Positions 39,101-54,100 of a stretch of 64,000 nucleotides of DNA are shown in pieces (the stretch's first letter is position 1; each line of letters starts with the position of its first letter). This DNA comes from Struthio camelus (lineage: Eukaryota > Chordata > Aves > Struthioniformes > Struthionidae). Under the pieces are notes generated by a model, which was not told the DNA's origin, made no database searches, and worked only from the letters and a program-made list of their open reading frames with translations. The stretch lies in assembly GCF_040807025.1 (NCBI RefSeq), contig NC_090942.1:194488247-194552246 (forward strand). The letters run 5' to 3'. The position numbers were made by a program, and so were the translations under genes.

Positions 39101-42100
39101 TGCAGATGACAACAAACTGGGAGGAGTGGCTGATACACCAGCAGACTGTGCTGCCATTCAGAGGGAGCATGACAGGCTGGAGAAACGGGCAGGGAAGCAT
39201 CCCATGAAGTTCAGCAAATGGAAGTGCCAAGTCTGCACCTGGGGAGGAATAACACCATGTACCGCTACAAACTGAGGGCTGAGCAGTTGGAGAGGAGCTT
39301 TGCAGAGAAGGACCTGGGGCTCCTGGTGGACAAGTTGAACATGAGCCAGCAACGCACCCTTGTGGCAAAGGAGGCCAACAGCCTGCTTTAGGGAGAGCAT
39401 TGCCAGCAGGTAGAGGGAAGTGACCCTTTCCCTCAGCATTGGCGAGACCACATCTGGAGTGTAAAGTCCTGTGCTAGGCTCCCCAGTGCAAGTGAGATAT
39501 AGACATACTGGAGTGAGTCCAGTGAAAGGCCACTAAGATTAAGGGACTGCAGCATCTTTCATATGAGCAGAGGCTGAGCGAGCTGGGACTGTTCAGCCTG
39601 GAAAAGAGAAGGCTCCAAGAGGATGTGATCAATGTGTATAAATATTTGATGGGGTGGCAGTGCCAAGGGAACAGGAACATGCTCTTCTCAGTAGTATCTA
39701 GCGACAGGACAAGATGTAATGGGCACGAACCAAAACACAGGAAATTGCATTTAAACCTAAGAAAACACTTTTTTCTTGAACACTGGAACCAGTTGCCCAG
39801 AGAGGTTGTGAAGTCTCCACCCTGGAGATATTCAGAATCAAACTCCACGTGGTCTGGGCAACCTGCTCTAGCTGACCCTGCCTGAGCAAGGGGTTTGGAC
39901 CAGATGATCTCCAGAGGTCTCTTCCAACCTCAACTATTATGTGATTGTGACCTTCTGTTAAGAGCATCTGCCCTCTGGAGGTAATGAAACTCTGTTATCT
40001 GTAACCACAAACAAGATGTCCCCCTTTTAAACAGCTAAGCGAAACTCACTTAATCCATGCTATAGCCTGTGCAACCAGACACTGAAGACTGTACTATCAG
40101 GGAATTTAACTTAATCTCTCAATATCATAGATGGTGTACTCACTGATTAGCAAGTGTCAACTCTATATGAAGCATAAAATCTCAAGCTACTTCATAAGAC
40201 TGCACTTCGCACCAAAGTGTTCTTATTAAACTCAATTGTATCTCATCTAGTACTATTTCACCTTACAGATCTTATCCTACAACCATTCTTGTCATCAAAA
40301 AATTTTCCCAAAGATGCAGAGGAACAGTTAACATACAATAACTTCCAGGCTTTGTTACTCCCAGTATGAAGCTAAGAATTCCCAATCATCTTATTCTCTT
40401 TACATTTCTTCAGAACTGCACAACAGTGATGGTAAACCCACACCTGGTTAAGCCTCAGAGAATAGACTTTGCTTCACACAGATATGTTAGTTTACTTGTT
40501 TACACTATCCTATGGAGAAAAAAGTTTTCGCTTGGCGATATTTTCAGGAAACTTTTCCCCTAAACATTTATTTCTCTATATTCTCAAGTAGTTTACTCTA
40601 GTCCATGGCTCAAACGCTCTGAATATATCAAATTAAGTTATTGTAACATCTCAGCCTGACATCCTGCCAGAAGTCCAGAGAATTTAACAGCTAGATAAAG
40701 CACTGCACAAGGAGGTGGGAGAATTTCAGAAGAGAACGCAAGACGTGTCAGTAGCAGTAGCACAGTCAACAATAGAACCACATACAGTAACATCCGCTAT
40801 GTGGACAGCTTTTCCACACACACTGTCCACAGTTACAACAGAAGCATCAGCTCTTCACGTATAGAATCGCCGCGTATAGAATTGAAGCTTTGTCCTTGCT
40901 TTGATTTATAACATTTCCTACTTTAAGCAGCCTCCCTGCTCATTATGCAGTTAATAAGGAAAGCTACTCAATACCTACAACAGTAAGGAAAATGAGAATG
41001 CATATTAACTTTAAGTCCCAGAGAAGGATTCAAAGACTTGCAGTGTGAAGAGCTCTTCACACTCACTTTAATAAGTTCCATTTGATCTGTATTTGTTACA
41101 AATGAGTACATATGCTTAATGGATAAACAAGGCTTTGGCTTCAGCTATGGAGACTGATCACACTGCAGCAAATAGAGGCAGAAGAATAAAAATCTATGCA
41201 CCTCCTAATGAAGGAGAACATCGGTATTACAAATCTTCATAGATCCACGAGAGGCCTACTTTGGCCTGCAGAAGCTTGTAGTGACGTTAGAAGGAAACTG
41301 CACTTTACTCATAGCACAGGAGAAACAGACAATTATAACAAAAATCGTCTTAGTACACAGAGGAGCAAGGGATAACAGAAATCCTCACCAATAAGCAATC
41401 ATATAACAACATTTTCAGAGAGACATATATTTATATATATTATAAGCAGCCTTTTGAACTCTGAACTACAGTATAAAAAATTTCTCTCTAAATTTAGTGT
41501 AAACCTATTATGAACACAGTGAAATGAGAAGAGTGCATTTTGGAATGCTCTTCTTCATTAGGGGCCTTCTGCAAAATGCACCCATCAGCTATTCTGAAAT
41601 TCTGTGCAGTATTGTCTAAGGTCAGACTCACATAACTGAAGCACAGTCTACGAAATTAATCACACCCGATCTATCACAGACATGTTTTCTATCATTACCC
41701 AATAAATGTTTTAAAATCTAGTAGTACCTTGAATAGTTACAAGCTTTAACATGGCTTCTAAATGTTCTTTTTCAGAAGCTGTAGCTTGATGCAACCAGGC
41801 CAGCATGTCTCCTACATACCTAAATGAAATCAAAAATTCCCATGTAAATCAGGGATTTATGGTGTCAGTGGGCAAAAGAAAGGTTTTTTAATACACATTC
41901 TTACTAGCACTGTACCTCAGAGGATCATGAGAATGCATTTCAATAGGACGGGGAGTACCTCCTACACCTCCTCTAGTAAGAGCGTCTATAAAACCACGGA
42001 CTACGGCACTTCTCCTAGCTGTTCCAAACTCATCCAAAGTATACCTGTAATTGAAATATGAAAAGGGGTAAAACAAAATAGTTCTCATCATCACATTTCA

Positions 42101-45100
42101 TTAGCTTAACTTCACAGTTATTACAAGTAACCATTTTTACAATTCTATTAAACTTGAATCAATGCTTTCACTATGCAAAATTCAAAACCTCCAGATATTA
42201 TTGACTCTTCTGAACAGATATTGAAGATCATCACTTCTTCACCCTCCCATCTCCTCACCACACACAAGTGAATAAAAATAATCAGGGCAACACCCCGCCC
42301 TCCTCCTCTAGGCCACCGGATGGTTAGTAGCAACAAAGTTACTTCCACTTGATAGTTGTTCAGTTTTTTTAATCCATGAGACTTGATTAGATATTTAATG
42401 GACAGACAACTGCAGATCAAGAGCAAATCATCCCAATCAGCATCCCAGTAACAGAGGATGTACCAGAATATGCACATACTCATTTTTAGAGGAGGCTACT
42501 TTCCTGTTGGGGCTGAAGCATAATGGCAAGTAAAAGAGGAAAACTAACGCTGGTAACACTCCATTGTACCTACTTAGAAACAGAAGAATTTTGAAAACAT
42601 CAAGTCACTTCTATTTTTTTAAAGAACAGAATTTAAGTGTTTTGAACAAAAGACATAAATTACAAAAGAGAAAAAGAAAAACAAACGACGATTTATTTTT
42701 CCAGTACAATTGCAGAACACCAAAGACTAAGTGTGGTATCACAGTGACACCTAGCAGCTGAATAATAATAATAATAATAAAGAAGCATGCCACTCTGACT
42801 GAAGTTAAATGAGTACTGCAGATGTGAACAGATGTGAAGGACAAAATACAAAAAGAAACAATATACTGTTTCAAATAGGTTCCAAGTTAATTTCAACTAG
42901 ACTTCTCTTATGCTACAAAAAAGGAATATAGAAAAAGAGTAAAACTGAAGGATCCCTTGGACTATTTGACAGACAGGAAAACAGCATATTTAAAAAAAAA
43001 AGTTTCAGTACTCTTCTACATTTTTCTCCAATAGCTATATCTGGTAACTCAGAGAACAAACACCTACATTTTTTAAAAAAAAGGTTCATTTAAAATATTC
43101 TTTAATAAATAACTATTTCAAAATTTATGTGATTAATAGCAGGAGAGATCTGGGATCCACTGACTACCAATAGTCTAGGAATAGCAGTGTTGCGGTGAAA
43201 GATCTCAGGTGTGTGTATATAAACCAGATAAGCTTTTTTCCCCCTCCTCCAGTAAACAGCTATAATAGATCATGACAAATTCAACAGCAGAATAGGTCTT
43301 ATTAATTTTTGAAAACCACAGTTAATAATAATTTTGTTTAAAGGAGAAAACTACTAATTTTCCTTTTACTCTCAGCAGAGCATGCTACAACTATAACATA
43401 ATCCTGCATGAATAGAATTCAGTAATAACCATTATTTACACTAGAAATACAGTTATTACACATATGCATTATGGGAGAGAAAAATAATATTTGCATTCTT
43501 TTCAGCCCTACACCAATTGTTCAAATACCCAGTAAATTCACTGGCAGGGAGGAGGCAGAGAAAAGGCTTTAAAAAAGTCAGAGCGCAGGATGGAAGGGGA
43601 ATACTCCTTTGAGCTTTGACTCCACATATTATCTACAAAATTGTTTTCAATTTTTCTGTTAGGAACAGGAAGTGAAGATCAAACTGAAATATTTATTTCA
43701 GATCCCTAATGACTGCAGTTCCTGGAAGTCTGTCTATGGTGCAATGTTTCTGCCACCTTAAGGTTAAAAAAATATAACTCAAAATCAGAAAACAAGAATT
43801 TGCAGTCGTGTTTCTAAACTCCTGCCCTTCAGAATCTTTATCAGATGCAGAGGCAGTAATTTGGAGGAAAATCTGGGTTTAGTTCACACAGCAGTGCTTA
43901 AATGCAAAATAACAATAACTTCAAGCTAATTTCTTCTGTGACAGAATTTTTATATTTTAACTCAAGTGTGGTATGCACAAAGGTATATAAAAATTTTTAC
44001 TTTGAGAAGGAAATAAAGTAATCTTGACATTCAAAATATTACAAAGCATCAATAATGCAATTTTATCAATATTACTGTAGCAATTAGTTAAGCATAATAA
44101 CCTAAGATGAGAGACGTAAGGCTGCATCTTCTACAGTAATGCTTACTTTTCCCTTTTTGGAGAAAAATATGTGCTGTTGTGGTTGAACCGTTAGTAATAT
44201 AAGTGCTGTTGTCTGTGGAGAAAGATGTAGGAAGAAAAATGAAGCATCTTTTGAAGATGCACTGTAAACTAGCCAGCTGTGCATTTTATACAGAAGATGA
44301 ATTTTTTGTCATAAATGTTAAGAAAGCAAAACTATGTGAAACTTGAAAGTAACTTAAATATAACAAAATATTTGTTGCGGAAGATTTAAACCATATCTGT
44401 AAGGACCCCTACAAAATGTTGTGAACACAGTTGTGACTGACCCTATACAGCTGCGTAAAAGGGCCCGGAAGACAAAAACGCAAGAAAGGACTCTGCAGTT
44501 TGCAATAGCTGAAAAATATGATGAATGACAAAAACAAAAACAAAACAAAAACGAAAAACAAAAACCAAAATCTTAAAGCACAAAGAAGCTGAGCGTACTA
44601 GCATTAACCGTAAAAAAACCGTACCTGCTTACAATGTAAAGTTCTTACAGTGCCACCTTGTGGTTATTCGGCATCTAGTGTTTCATTTAGGTTAAACAAT
44701 CCCTTCAGCGTCTCCTCAACAAGAATTAAATAGTAGCACATAACATACATGCAGGTACCCCTACCCTTTGGGGGCACACCAGGTATAGTCGATTAGTTTT
44801 AACCTATTATTTTCCGTCTCATAATAGAAGACACTCTTACTGCCAGGAGCACTTCAGTAAAAACTAATGATCCTTTTAGCAAATTTTTACTTCGGGGATT
44901 TAAACTAGACAATCACATGCTTTGGATAGCATTTTTTCTTTCAGAAAAACCCTACAAGGAGAGCAGCCCACATTCACAGTTCTTTTGGATTAAAAGAGTC
45001 TGGCATTTTACTTTAATTAGAAACTAGTAAGTTGGAAAAAAGTCAATGACATTTACTGTACCGCAATTACGTCATAAAAACTTCCGAAATTTAGGAAAGT

Positions 45101-48100
45101 TGAAATATACTTTTTTTTTTTTTTTTAATCTGATGCAAGACTAAATTGTCACCATCCTTTTGCCTGTAGTTCATGTCAATTTGACAGTGTTATAGGCTGG
45201 AAATACTCATTTCTGGTAATCATGAACATTAACTTACTTATACAGGACAGGCCTATCTTGTAAGGCTTCCATAGCTTGAGTGAGAACTGGAGAAATGTCA
45301 CATGATTCTTGTGTCAAAGTCCTGCACTCATCTGAAAAACATCAACACCAATAAAAAAAAAGCATTATTCTCGCAGTTAAAGGTAACGTAACTTCTTCTA
45401 TACCAGGCTATCAAACAAGAAAACGGGTTGAAAAACTCAGAGAGGTTTTAGATTATGAGTTAAAGCCTTCAGAATATGCTGCATGGCCTTGTTTGTATTA
45501 CTGTAATTAAATTTTCCCTCTCCCAGAAGCATTACTTTGCTGTGATGCCACATCCATTTTAAAGATCTCAATAATAATAAAAATTAAAGGAAGCTTAATA
45601 TCTGATTGTGCCTATGTACTAACTGTTAAGCCATTCAACCATCAAAATTCTGTTAGGGGCCATAATCCCTCAGTGTCACATTCCAGGTAATCTGTTAAGA
45701 AAAATGGGAGCCTGTGCTATTTAGGCAAGCTACATATTTTTTACCTAAGTGACATATCTATACATATAATAGCTTTATAAGCTTGCATATTCCATGCAAA
45801 AAGGTGGAAATCATATAAATCAAATCACACAATTTAGCATAACATAGATGAATTTTTACTAGGGCCAAACTGCAACCATCATTTGAGACTTTAGTGTCCA
45901 ATGAAAAAGAGCTAACCAGTACATTCTCCCATTGCACCAGCATGCTGTCAACCTTCCTGTCAACATCTTGGGAGAAGAGAAAAATAAAACAAAGCACCTA
46001 TATTTTACACTACCAAGAAGTTCCATGAAACACTGACGTCTGGAGCCAGAACATGTATTTGGAAAAATATACTATTATTCAAGAGAACCTCCTAAGAAAA
46101 TAAGTCTAAAAGGTAGGTTTAAACAAGGCTTAATCAAGTTCAAAAGGTAATAAACCACTCCTCAAATTAAGATAGATGTTACTAGCAAATTATCAGAAAA
46201 GAGAACTTTCCTGTGACCTGCAAGAAAATGAAACGCAATGAACTCAACAATTAGACTACTAAACCGTAGTCACTGACCTCTGTGGAAGACTATCTGCAAA
46301 ATGCAAATAATTAACATAGTTTTACAGAAAGAGGTATGATCAGCCAGTGATTACGAGCCCATAACAGAGAGAATCTCCAAGTTAACAATTTGATCCACAA
46401 AAGCTAGCTTTTAGACAAATTTTTCACTGAGAAGGAAATCCAAAGACTTGTTAATGAATCTTGGAAAGGGTTCTTGCTGAGTTCAACCCATATTAAGGAA
46501 TTAAAGGAGTCCTCCTTAAAGGGTAATATTCATAAACATAATAAAAACAATCTTAGTCCTACTTTGAGTCCATCTGTAAAGTCGTTCATAAGATGTCTCT
46601 TGCAGTAAAGCCATCTGTTCCATAATTTCCAAGCTGCAAGATAAAAAAAGATTTTATTAGCAAATACTACTTTAGATAGTACTACTAAAAGGCATTTAGA
46701 AATCTAATAGAAAGCACTACTATTTAATTAAGAAAATTTCAAAATACGCTATCGTTTAGCTGCTTAATTAACACTCACCCTGCCCTTTGCTGATTTGTCC
46801 GGAGGAGAATCTTGACATCATCATGAATTTGCTTTACTCTTCCCAATGCCTTGAAAAAATCCTATAAATAAATAAATCAGTGTTTAAAAGTAGCAACTTT
46901 CCATTCACATCTCTAGCGTTTTGTATTCCTCATTCCATTTCTGCATTTTTGCTCCTCGCAGGTCCATGTTCCAAGCGCTGCTTTTAAAATACAACCACAC
47001 ACACATCGCACCCTTCATTCTACCCTCATAGCCTTGGTATGTTTTCTCTCCCTGTCATCACTCCCCTACTCCACAATTTTTTTTTTTTTTAAACAGTAGC
47101 AAAGATGTGTTTTTAACACGGCTTTATACAGTACCTGCGTGTTTTACCTTTACTGTTTACCTCTTTCGGGCAGACGTTTCTAAGGACTTTACTGGATATT
47201 CCTCTATTTTCTGTTCATTAACATAAGCAAACTGAAGAGCAAACTGATAAGCCATAATGCACAATGATTACAGGCTGGTATTTTTTTCTTTTAATATAAG
47301 AGAAGTAACTACTCATAAGAAAAATCAAGCATTTGCAATAAACTGATGTTTTCCATGCACAAATAACACAGTAGCAGTCTCTAGAAAACACTAGTATATT
47401 GCCAAAAAGGTTATGTTATCGTTCCAGGGAATTAAAGCAAATCCGCTAACATATTCAAATATAAGTCGTTTTACGACATCATCTTTCAAACATTATGAAG
47501 GAGACTGGAGAATTCAGACACAAACATTTGTTCCTTCTATGACTTGGACACAATTTACCTCAGAAAACTAGAGCTCCGCTCTGTTCAATTCATACAAAAG
47601 CATACGTTTTCTCTAAGTGAAGCACACAGATTAAATCAATCCACGGCACAGCACCAACTGTGTTGAAGACAAATTTATGAAAACCCAACAACTCACAGAA
47701 CTTAGGATTAAAATCTTCGTTCAGAAAAAAAGAAAATCTCACTAACAGAAATGTGACTTTAATCACAGAATCACAGATTAATAACATTTTAAATGTACGG
47801 GTTGGTTCCACCTTAGGGTAGAAGCTCACAGATGATTTTACTGAAATCTGTCACTTCAGTAGCACAACTACGGTTATATCCCGGTTATATCTCCGCTTTT
47901 TTTTTTTTTTTTTTTTTAAAAAAAGGTAGACCAGAAGTGTTGATAGGACTAATCTGTGTTCTGCTGCAAGTCAAGCACTGAATAAGTGACACAGCGTTAC
48001 TGTAACTGTGAGCTGCAACATGCATAGGGAAACAACAGGAAAGAAGCCTCGTAGACTGGCAGAATTCATTTAGAAGTGAGAAGGAAAGATCTCCTATGCT

Positions 48101-51100
48101 ATGCAGCAAGTTTAGAAAGCTGCTTCAAACACAAAAGAGAAAATATATCATGAAAAGAGCACAATGTCCCCTTCCTAGGCTTGAGATGGGCTTGCTTTAA
48201 GTTGCTTTTTTTTAAGAGCTGAAAAGATGACCTTGTAAGATAATGACCTGAACTGTATTTGCATTAAGTATACTTATCAGTTTGCAGGATCAATTCCCAT
48301 ATGTAAAGAGGAAATGGAATATATAAATAATACGTAGAAATATAAGATATGGCTTAGGCTAAAATACACTAAAATAAAAACTCAGTTGGCCTTTAGATCA
48401 AGCCCTTAGAAGTAAAACATTTGCAGGTTTTGTTTGCTTTCGGGATTTTTTTTGCGCTTTTCTATCTCAACCCGAATGTTTCTTTCAAGGTAACAGTTGG
48501 TACAAAAGTACACAGCAATTACTCAAGTGCACAATCTTTTCACATGTTCCAATCATGCTTTCATTAGCATTGTTTATGGTTATCTGTTCCATTTCTTTAA
48601 TAATGCTTAAACTGCAAACAGGATATCTGTGGAAATGAGATACCGTGTCTCAGCAGGTAGCCTGCATTTAAGTGAATGTTTCCATGCAGCTACAGGAATA
48701 AAAATCTATTAAATATACTCAATTCTCTCGTTATTCACTTTGCTTTTACTGCAAAACAATGTGCCTTTCTACCTAAAACCATAAACATATTAAAAACTTT
48801 GGTTTGGAAGGTGGCTAAAAGTGAGTCAGCAACTAATATCTTCAACAACAAAATAATGAGGGAAGGTCCCACTTTATATTGTCCCAAATTATTTACATAT
48901 TACATTATATAAAATACCTATATGTAAGTATATTCTTATGCAAAATGCACACACATACAAATAGTGCTCCATATTCCTGAAGCACTACAAATTCTCATTT
49001 GCTTTATTTGAGCTCAATGAAGTTTTAGAACATCTTAGCTGAAAATTCAGGCTCCATAAAGGAAAGCAGGAAGATATGAGAGCTCTTACTGTCCCTTAAC
49101 TCATTACTCACACTAGAATTTAATGTTCATTTTCTTTCTCCTTACTTCAATCTTCCATCACATATTTCAAACTCATCAGAAATTCAACATTCTGTTAAAA
49201 AGATACGTTTCTTCTCATAAAATGAAACTACACTTCAATATAAGGTTTCATGTACAATTCAGCCAAAGTGCCTCTGCTTTTTGGTTCAGGGCAAAGCTTT
49301 TAATGTTCATTGAGTTACCTCAGTAATTGGCTCATCTTTTGTGCCTCGAAGGAGGTTCATTTCATCTGGTGTCAGCTGGAATTTTGCTATGAATGCATCT
49401 GCAACTTGTGCTTTCATTTCTAGTCTCTGACTGTAAAAAAACAAAGTGAGAGATTAGCTTTTTAATGTTTATCTCCAATCACTTTGCATATTCAGACTTC
49501 TGGAAATATAACTAGCATTAGAAATCATAACTATTAAATTCCAATAGTATATTCTTGCCATCAAAAACTTGAGTTGCATCTTCAGATATAATTTTCTGCT
49601 AAGCTTATATGTTACTGAGTAAAAAAAAAAAAGGGTTAAGGTAAGTTAATACCTTTGAAAAATAATTTTTTTTAATAAATATTCTCTTTGCATTTGTATC
49701 ACAAGTTATCTAATCCAGATATTTTTCACTTGTACAATCTAATGCCTGCCAGTTATTTCCTTTCAAGTTCATTGAGGAAAGAATGGGTTTTCAGCTCATG
49801 TTTTGAGTGACAAACAAAAAACTGTAACACCCAAAATGAGAAAATGAACATCAATTCAATCTACCTTTCTGTAGAACAGATTCATTTTTGCTTAACACTA
49901 TACAGTTGGGATATTAATTTACTAACTTCGCAATCAACCAAAATGTAAGGTTAATTTTCTTGTTGGTTACCCTCCCTCAAATAAACACTGCAAGCAAGTA
50001 ATATGCAAACTCCATCTAGTGGATAACATCTTTCTACATGCATATTTTGTTGCACAGCCTGCAAAGACACCACAGAATGACCCAAATGAATACACTTTTA
50101 TTCTGCAGGAAGAAAGGGACTGGAATTCAAGTAGCAACAGAAAAATTGTTCAAACTGTGGTCTGGGCCCATAGCGCTCCAGGAAACATAGGCTATTTTTT
50201 TGGATATCGAGAAGGTGCTAATTAGATATTTGTAGAAGAATGATGCTCAATTACTTTAAGACCATTTCAACTTCCAATATAATTATTATAAGATAAACAC
50301 ACTGTTATTATACGCAGGTTAAGATAGACAAGTGCACCTCTAATACTGGCTGTCATAATTACATTTCCTTGCAAGATCAAAGCTTGAAAAGTAACCTTTT
50401 ACTTATCTACCACTTTTCTACTAGCCAACTAACAGACTGCGTTCAGCTGAAGAACAAACACAGAAAACAGACTTCCCTTCTGCAGATGTGGATGAACCTC
50501 CCATCCTGTACTAGTACAAACCCTTTTAGAGAGCAGCTGCAATATTTTATAATTGTCAGCACTCCAGTATACTGAATAATGAGAAGAAAGGGAACAGAAA
50601 ATCCAAAGCTATTTCACAGCAAAATTAAGGAAAAGCAAGGATGAAGAAAAAAAGTGTTTGTAATTTATAAGGAAGATACGTAAACAAAATGGAAAACAAC
50701 TCACTCATATGCTTTAACATCCCACTTGCAATTGACAGCCATTTTCGCCAGTCCTATGCAGATATAGCTGTTATGCCCTTACACTGACAGTTTTATTGAT
50801 GCTTAAGAATTGGCTGTCTGGCTACTTAATTTTCTCAAAGAGAGTTCTGCTACTGTAAACTCAGGGTTCCCATGAAGCTGAATCTTTCTGGGCAGAGGGA
50901 CAAGAGCGATGGAAGGTAATCTTGGCCAACTAAAGGGGCAATGACAGCAGATGCATCCATGGTAAACAGCAACATTGCCCAAGCACTCTGGTGGGAGTTC
51001 ACTACAAGTGAGGAAGAACAGGGAAGCAGTCTAAAAAAGGGAGGGCTCAGCAGTACACTGGCAACTTTGGGATCAGATAATTTAGGTACAGGAGGAAAAG

Positions 51101-54100
51101 ACAAGCTAGGAATGGTACTTAGAAGAGAGGAAAGAGATCGAGAGGCATAATGACGGTTTTGCGAGGAGGTAGAGAGAGTTTTCCACCACATGCGATGGGC
51201 TATGAGGAAGAAGAAAATTAGAAGAGGATGGAAAATATCAGGAGACTGGGGGCTGAGAGGGGAAGAAGTATGAGGTGATGGGTCTGAAGGGATTGATCTG
51301 CCCCATCTCCTCTTTTGGATAACTTTATCTAAATCTCCAGTATTGGGGTGAAGAAATACAAGACTATGTGCAAACCTGAAAAGACCTGAGACTGTTCTCC
51401 AACCCTGCTATGTTTTTCTGACACAGGAAGTACAGTAGCCCTCATTACAGTTGAAGGAGAAAGGAAGTTCAGTAAATTTAACGAACAGAAATCTAGCAGG
51501 GGGAAAAAAAAAAAAAAAAGCTTTTCATTTTTTTGGGTACCTGTACTCTTTAATCCAGTTTATGACAGTCCCGCATTAAGAGGCATGCCTGCACAGTGAG
51601 GTACCAGTAGCATGGGGTCAGTGACTGCTATTCCACTGCAGCTACAAAACTGCTCATGAAAACCACACTTCAAAACTCTTATGGGGTTAAAAAAGGGCTC
51701 ATTTCAACGGTAAGTTATAATAACAACAACAACAAATCTTGGACCCACCTCCCCAAAAATAAAGGCATGCGATGTCACTACTCAAATTGAAAATCGGGTA
51801 AAGACTTAAAATGTTATCAGAGGATTCTAATCCATCCATGTCACCATCACTGGATTTGGCTGAAACAACAGGAAACGTAATTTAGGCAATTAATTTTATG
51901 TAGTGGTTGCTCTGCGTCTTTCCTCTTGTGAGGAAATTTCACCTTAACATTTAACTACAACGCTGAGTTGACTTAGGCTGAACTAACCGAAGCTGTGTGC
52001 CTCCTGAGTACATAAAGTTTCAACTGTTCTTACAGTTACTATTATCTCTTTTTCTTGAGATTTTTTGAGTTCATAAGAACTCTCAGTAGTAGTCTGTACA
52101 CTTGCACCAAGTTGGAGACAGGGAAGGGTAGTGCAGTATTCTGGACATACGACTTTCTTTTTAGTTTGCTTTCCAGATTTTTCAGAGTTAGGGTTGCAGA
52201 CTTTCAAAGAACAAGGGCCAAAGTCAGGAGCTGGATAAAAACAGACTCGCTTGTCTGTTCTGGAATCCTGTGCCCCTATCACTACCCTGCTACAATAAAG
52301 ATAAAAATAATAATAAAAAACTTAAAAGACTGGCAAATGTAAGTGGTCTAGAAAACATCACTTTTGAAAAGAAAATACAAAAATAAACAAAACCCGCTAA
52401 TTTCTGAGAAGTCGTTTGTGTTCTCCTCACATTCACAGTCTTTTTGCTCCTATATGCAGGCAACTCACAACTGAAACTCTCTGAAGTCCCCATTCTACAT
52501 CTTTTGCTGCTACCAAGAATGAGGTTCCATCAAACACAGCACTTTAAAGCCATTACCACCTCTGGCTGTGTCTTTGGCTAACCCTGGGCATAACTGCTCA
52601 CTGATCTACTCTGGACATGCTCAACAATTATACAAAACAAAGTCAATATATTAAACTCTGAGACATTGCCAAGTTAAAAGTTCCACTGTGTAAACACAAA
52701 ATAACTGCCTCAAGATGGCAGCAGTGTTTTGTCTGTCTTTCTCAAGCTAGTGATTTTGAAGTAGTTGAGAAGCATCTGTCCTACAAACTAAAAGCATGCC
52801 TCTGACTTTTGATAAAGCCTTGCTGCTAATTTTTAACAGTACATTAGACTGCTATGAAGTTGATAGTTCTGCAGTTTTTTAAAATATCACTTTTTCTAAA
52901 CTACTTATCTCCTGTCTTTATTAAAAGTGGCCTTCCAATAGATTAGCTTAAAGCTATTTCTTTCGGGCTCTCTGCAACAAAGGACACGGGATTTCAACAT
53001 GCTACTCAAATACAGTTTCGAAACCTAAGTTAGCTACCTCTGCTTATGCTGATTATGAATGCTGTTGCGCTTATCAATCTGCATGAGAAAGAGATTCTAT
53101 TTCCTAGAAAACGATCGATTGGGAACAAAAAAATTTAAGTAGGTGCTATATACCCTTGACCTCTACCTGGCAGTGTACAATATAAAGGAGATCACTAAAT
53201 TCGTATAGATATTCAAATCTATCTATGAGCCTCAGAGTTAAGCTAACAGCTATTTAACTGGAATTTAATCAATTTTAAAGCATGCAAATGGATTAAAATG
53301 TCACTCAAGCTTGTTATAATATTTCACAGTGTAGTGTTACGCAAAATATCCAACATTGTAGTAACAAAAACTAAAGCCATCTTACATCCATCCCGCGACA
53401 ATCAATACCTGTGTAGATATTTGGTCATTTCATGTCCTACTGCCCTTTCTGTCAACATAACCTCTTTCAGATTACGGTCTAGGCACGTAGAAGATAGCAG
53501 GGGGAAGGTCGATATTGTGTTGCTATCCCAAAGATTTTTTTTTTTTCCTTTTACAAAAGTCATCCCTGCATAAAAGAACAAAACTAACAGATCATGGGAA
53601 CACAGCAGCAATGCAAAAGGGGAAAGTATCAAGCACTGGTAGACTTTTAAGCTCGAGGGTTGGAAAGGAAATCCAACAAAGAGCAATTTCCCAGTTTTAA
53701 TCGTTACCACGGAGACAGAATTCTTCTGCAAGAGAACTCAAAAGACTGAGAAAACTATGCACTTCAAGCACGTTTCCCCTGAACCAAATACAAATGTGCA
53801 CTGTTTGTTAGGATTATCACCTAGACAGCTCAAAAAACGAGGCGGAGAAGAAACAGACTTTTCCAAAGTTTAATTTTGTACTGCCACTACATGTATCATA
53901 GATATCTGCTAGCTTCCTTTACCGAGGAAGAGTCATAGCAGCGCATTCTGAAATTACTTTCAATTTACAGTATTGAGGATTCACCACATCTTTAAAACCT
54001 CATAAAGAGTATTTTTAACTCAAGGAAACAACAGCCATCTTTAACAGACATGTACAGATGCTGTTCAGTAGTCCTTGAAAATTCATTTTTCTGTGATGCT

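Larger units (their letters stand above)
36305..41727 (-). other. COG6 intron 10 (5.4 kb)
   Basis: It holds an internally deleted CR1 copy (38780-39950) and an AT-rich palindromic tract (37339-37380). The remaining sequence shows no recognisable feature. Confidence 0.9.
42045..45237 (-). other. COG6 intron 8 (3.2 kb)
   Basis: It contains an (AAT)n run (42761-42780), a CAAAAA-rich run (44528-44570), a CTCF-like motif (44650-44663) and a T16 run (45111-45126). No transposable element is recognised. Confidence 0.9.
46862..49318 (-). other. COG6 intron 5 (2.5 kb)
   Basis: It contains a probable CR1 tail remnant (47760-47817) and a T21/A7 tract (47897-47924). Nothing else is recognised. Confidence 0.88.

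Noticed and set aside
45067..45075. CRE-like TTACGTCAT
   Set aside because: A single isolated 9-mer in an intron with no promoter context; chance is likely.
50011..50022. Second CTCF-like motif (TCCATCTAGTGG)
   Set aside because: It lacks the conserved C of the GGC core, so it is not reported as a site.
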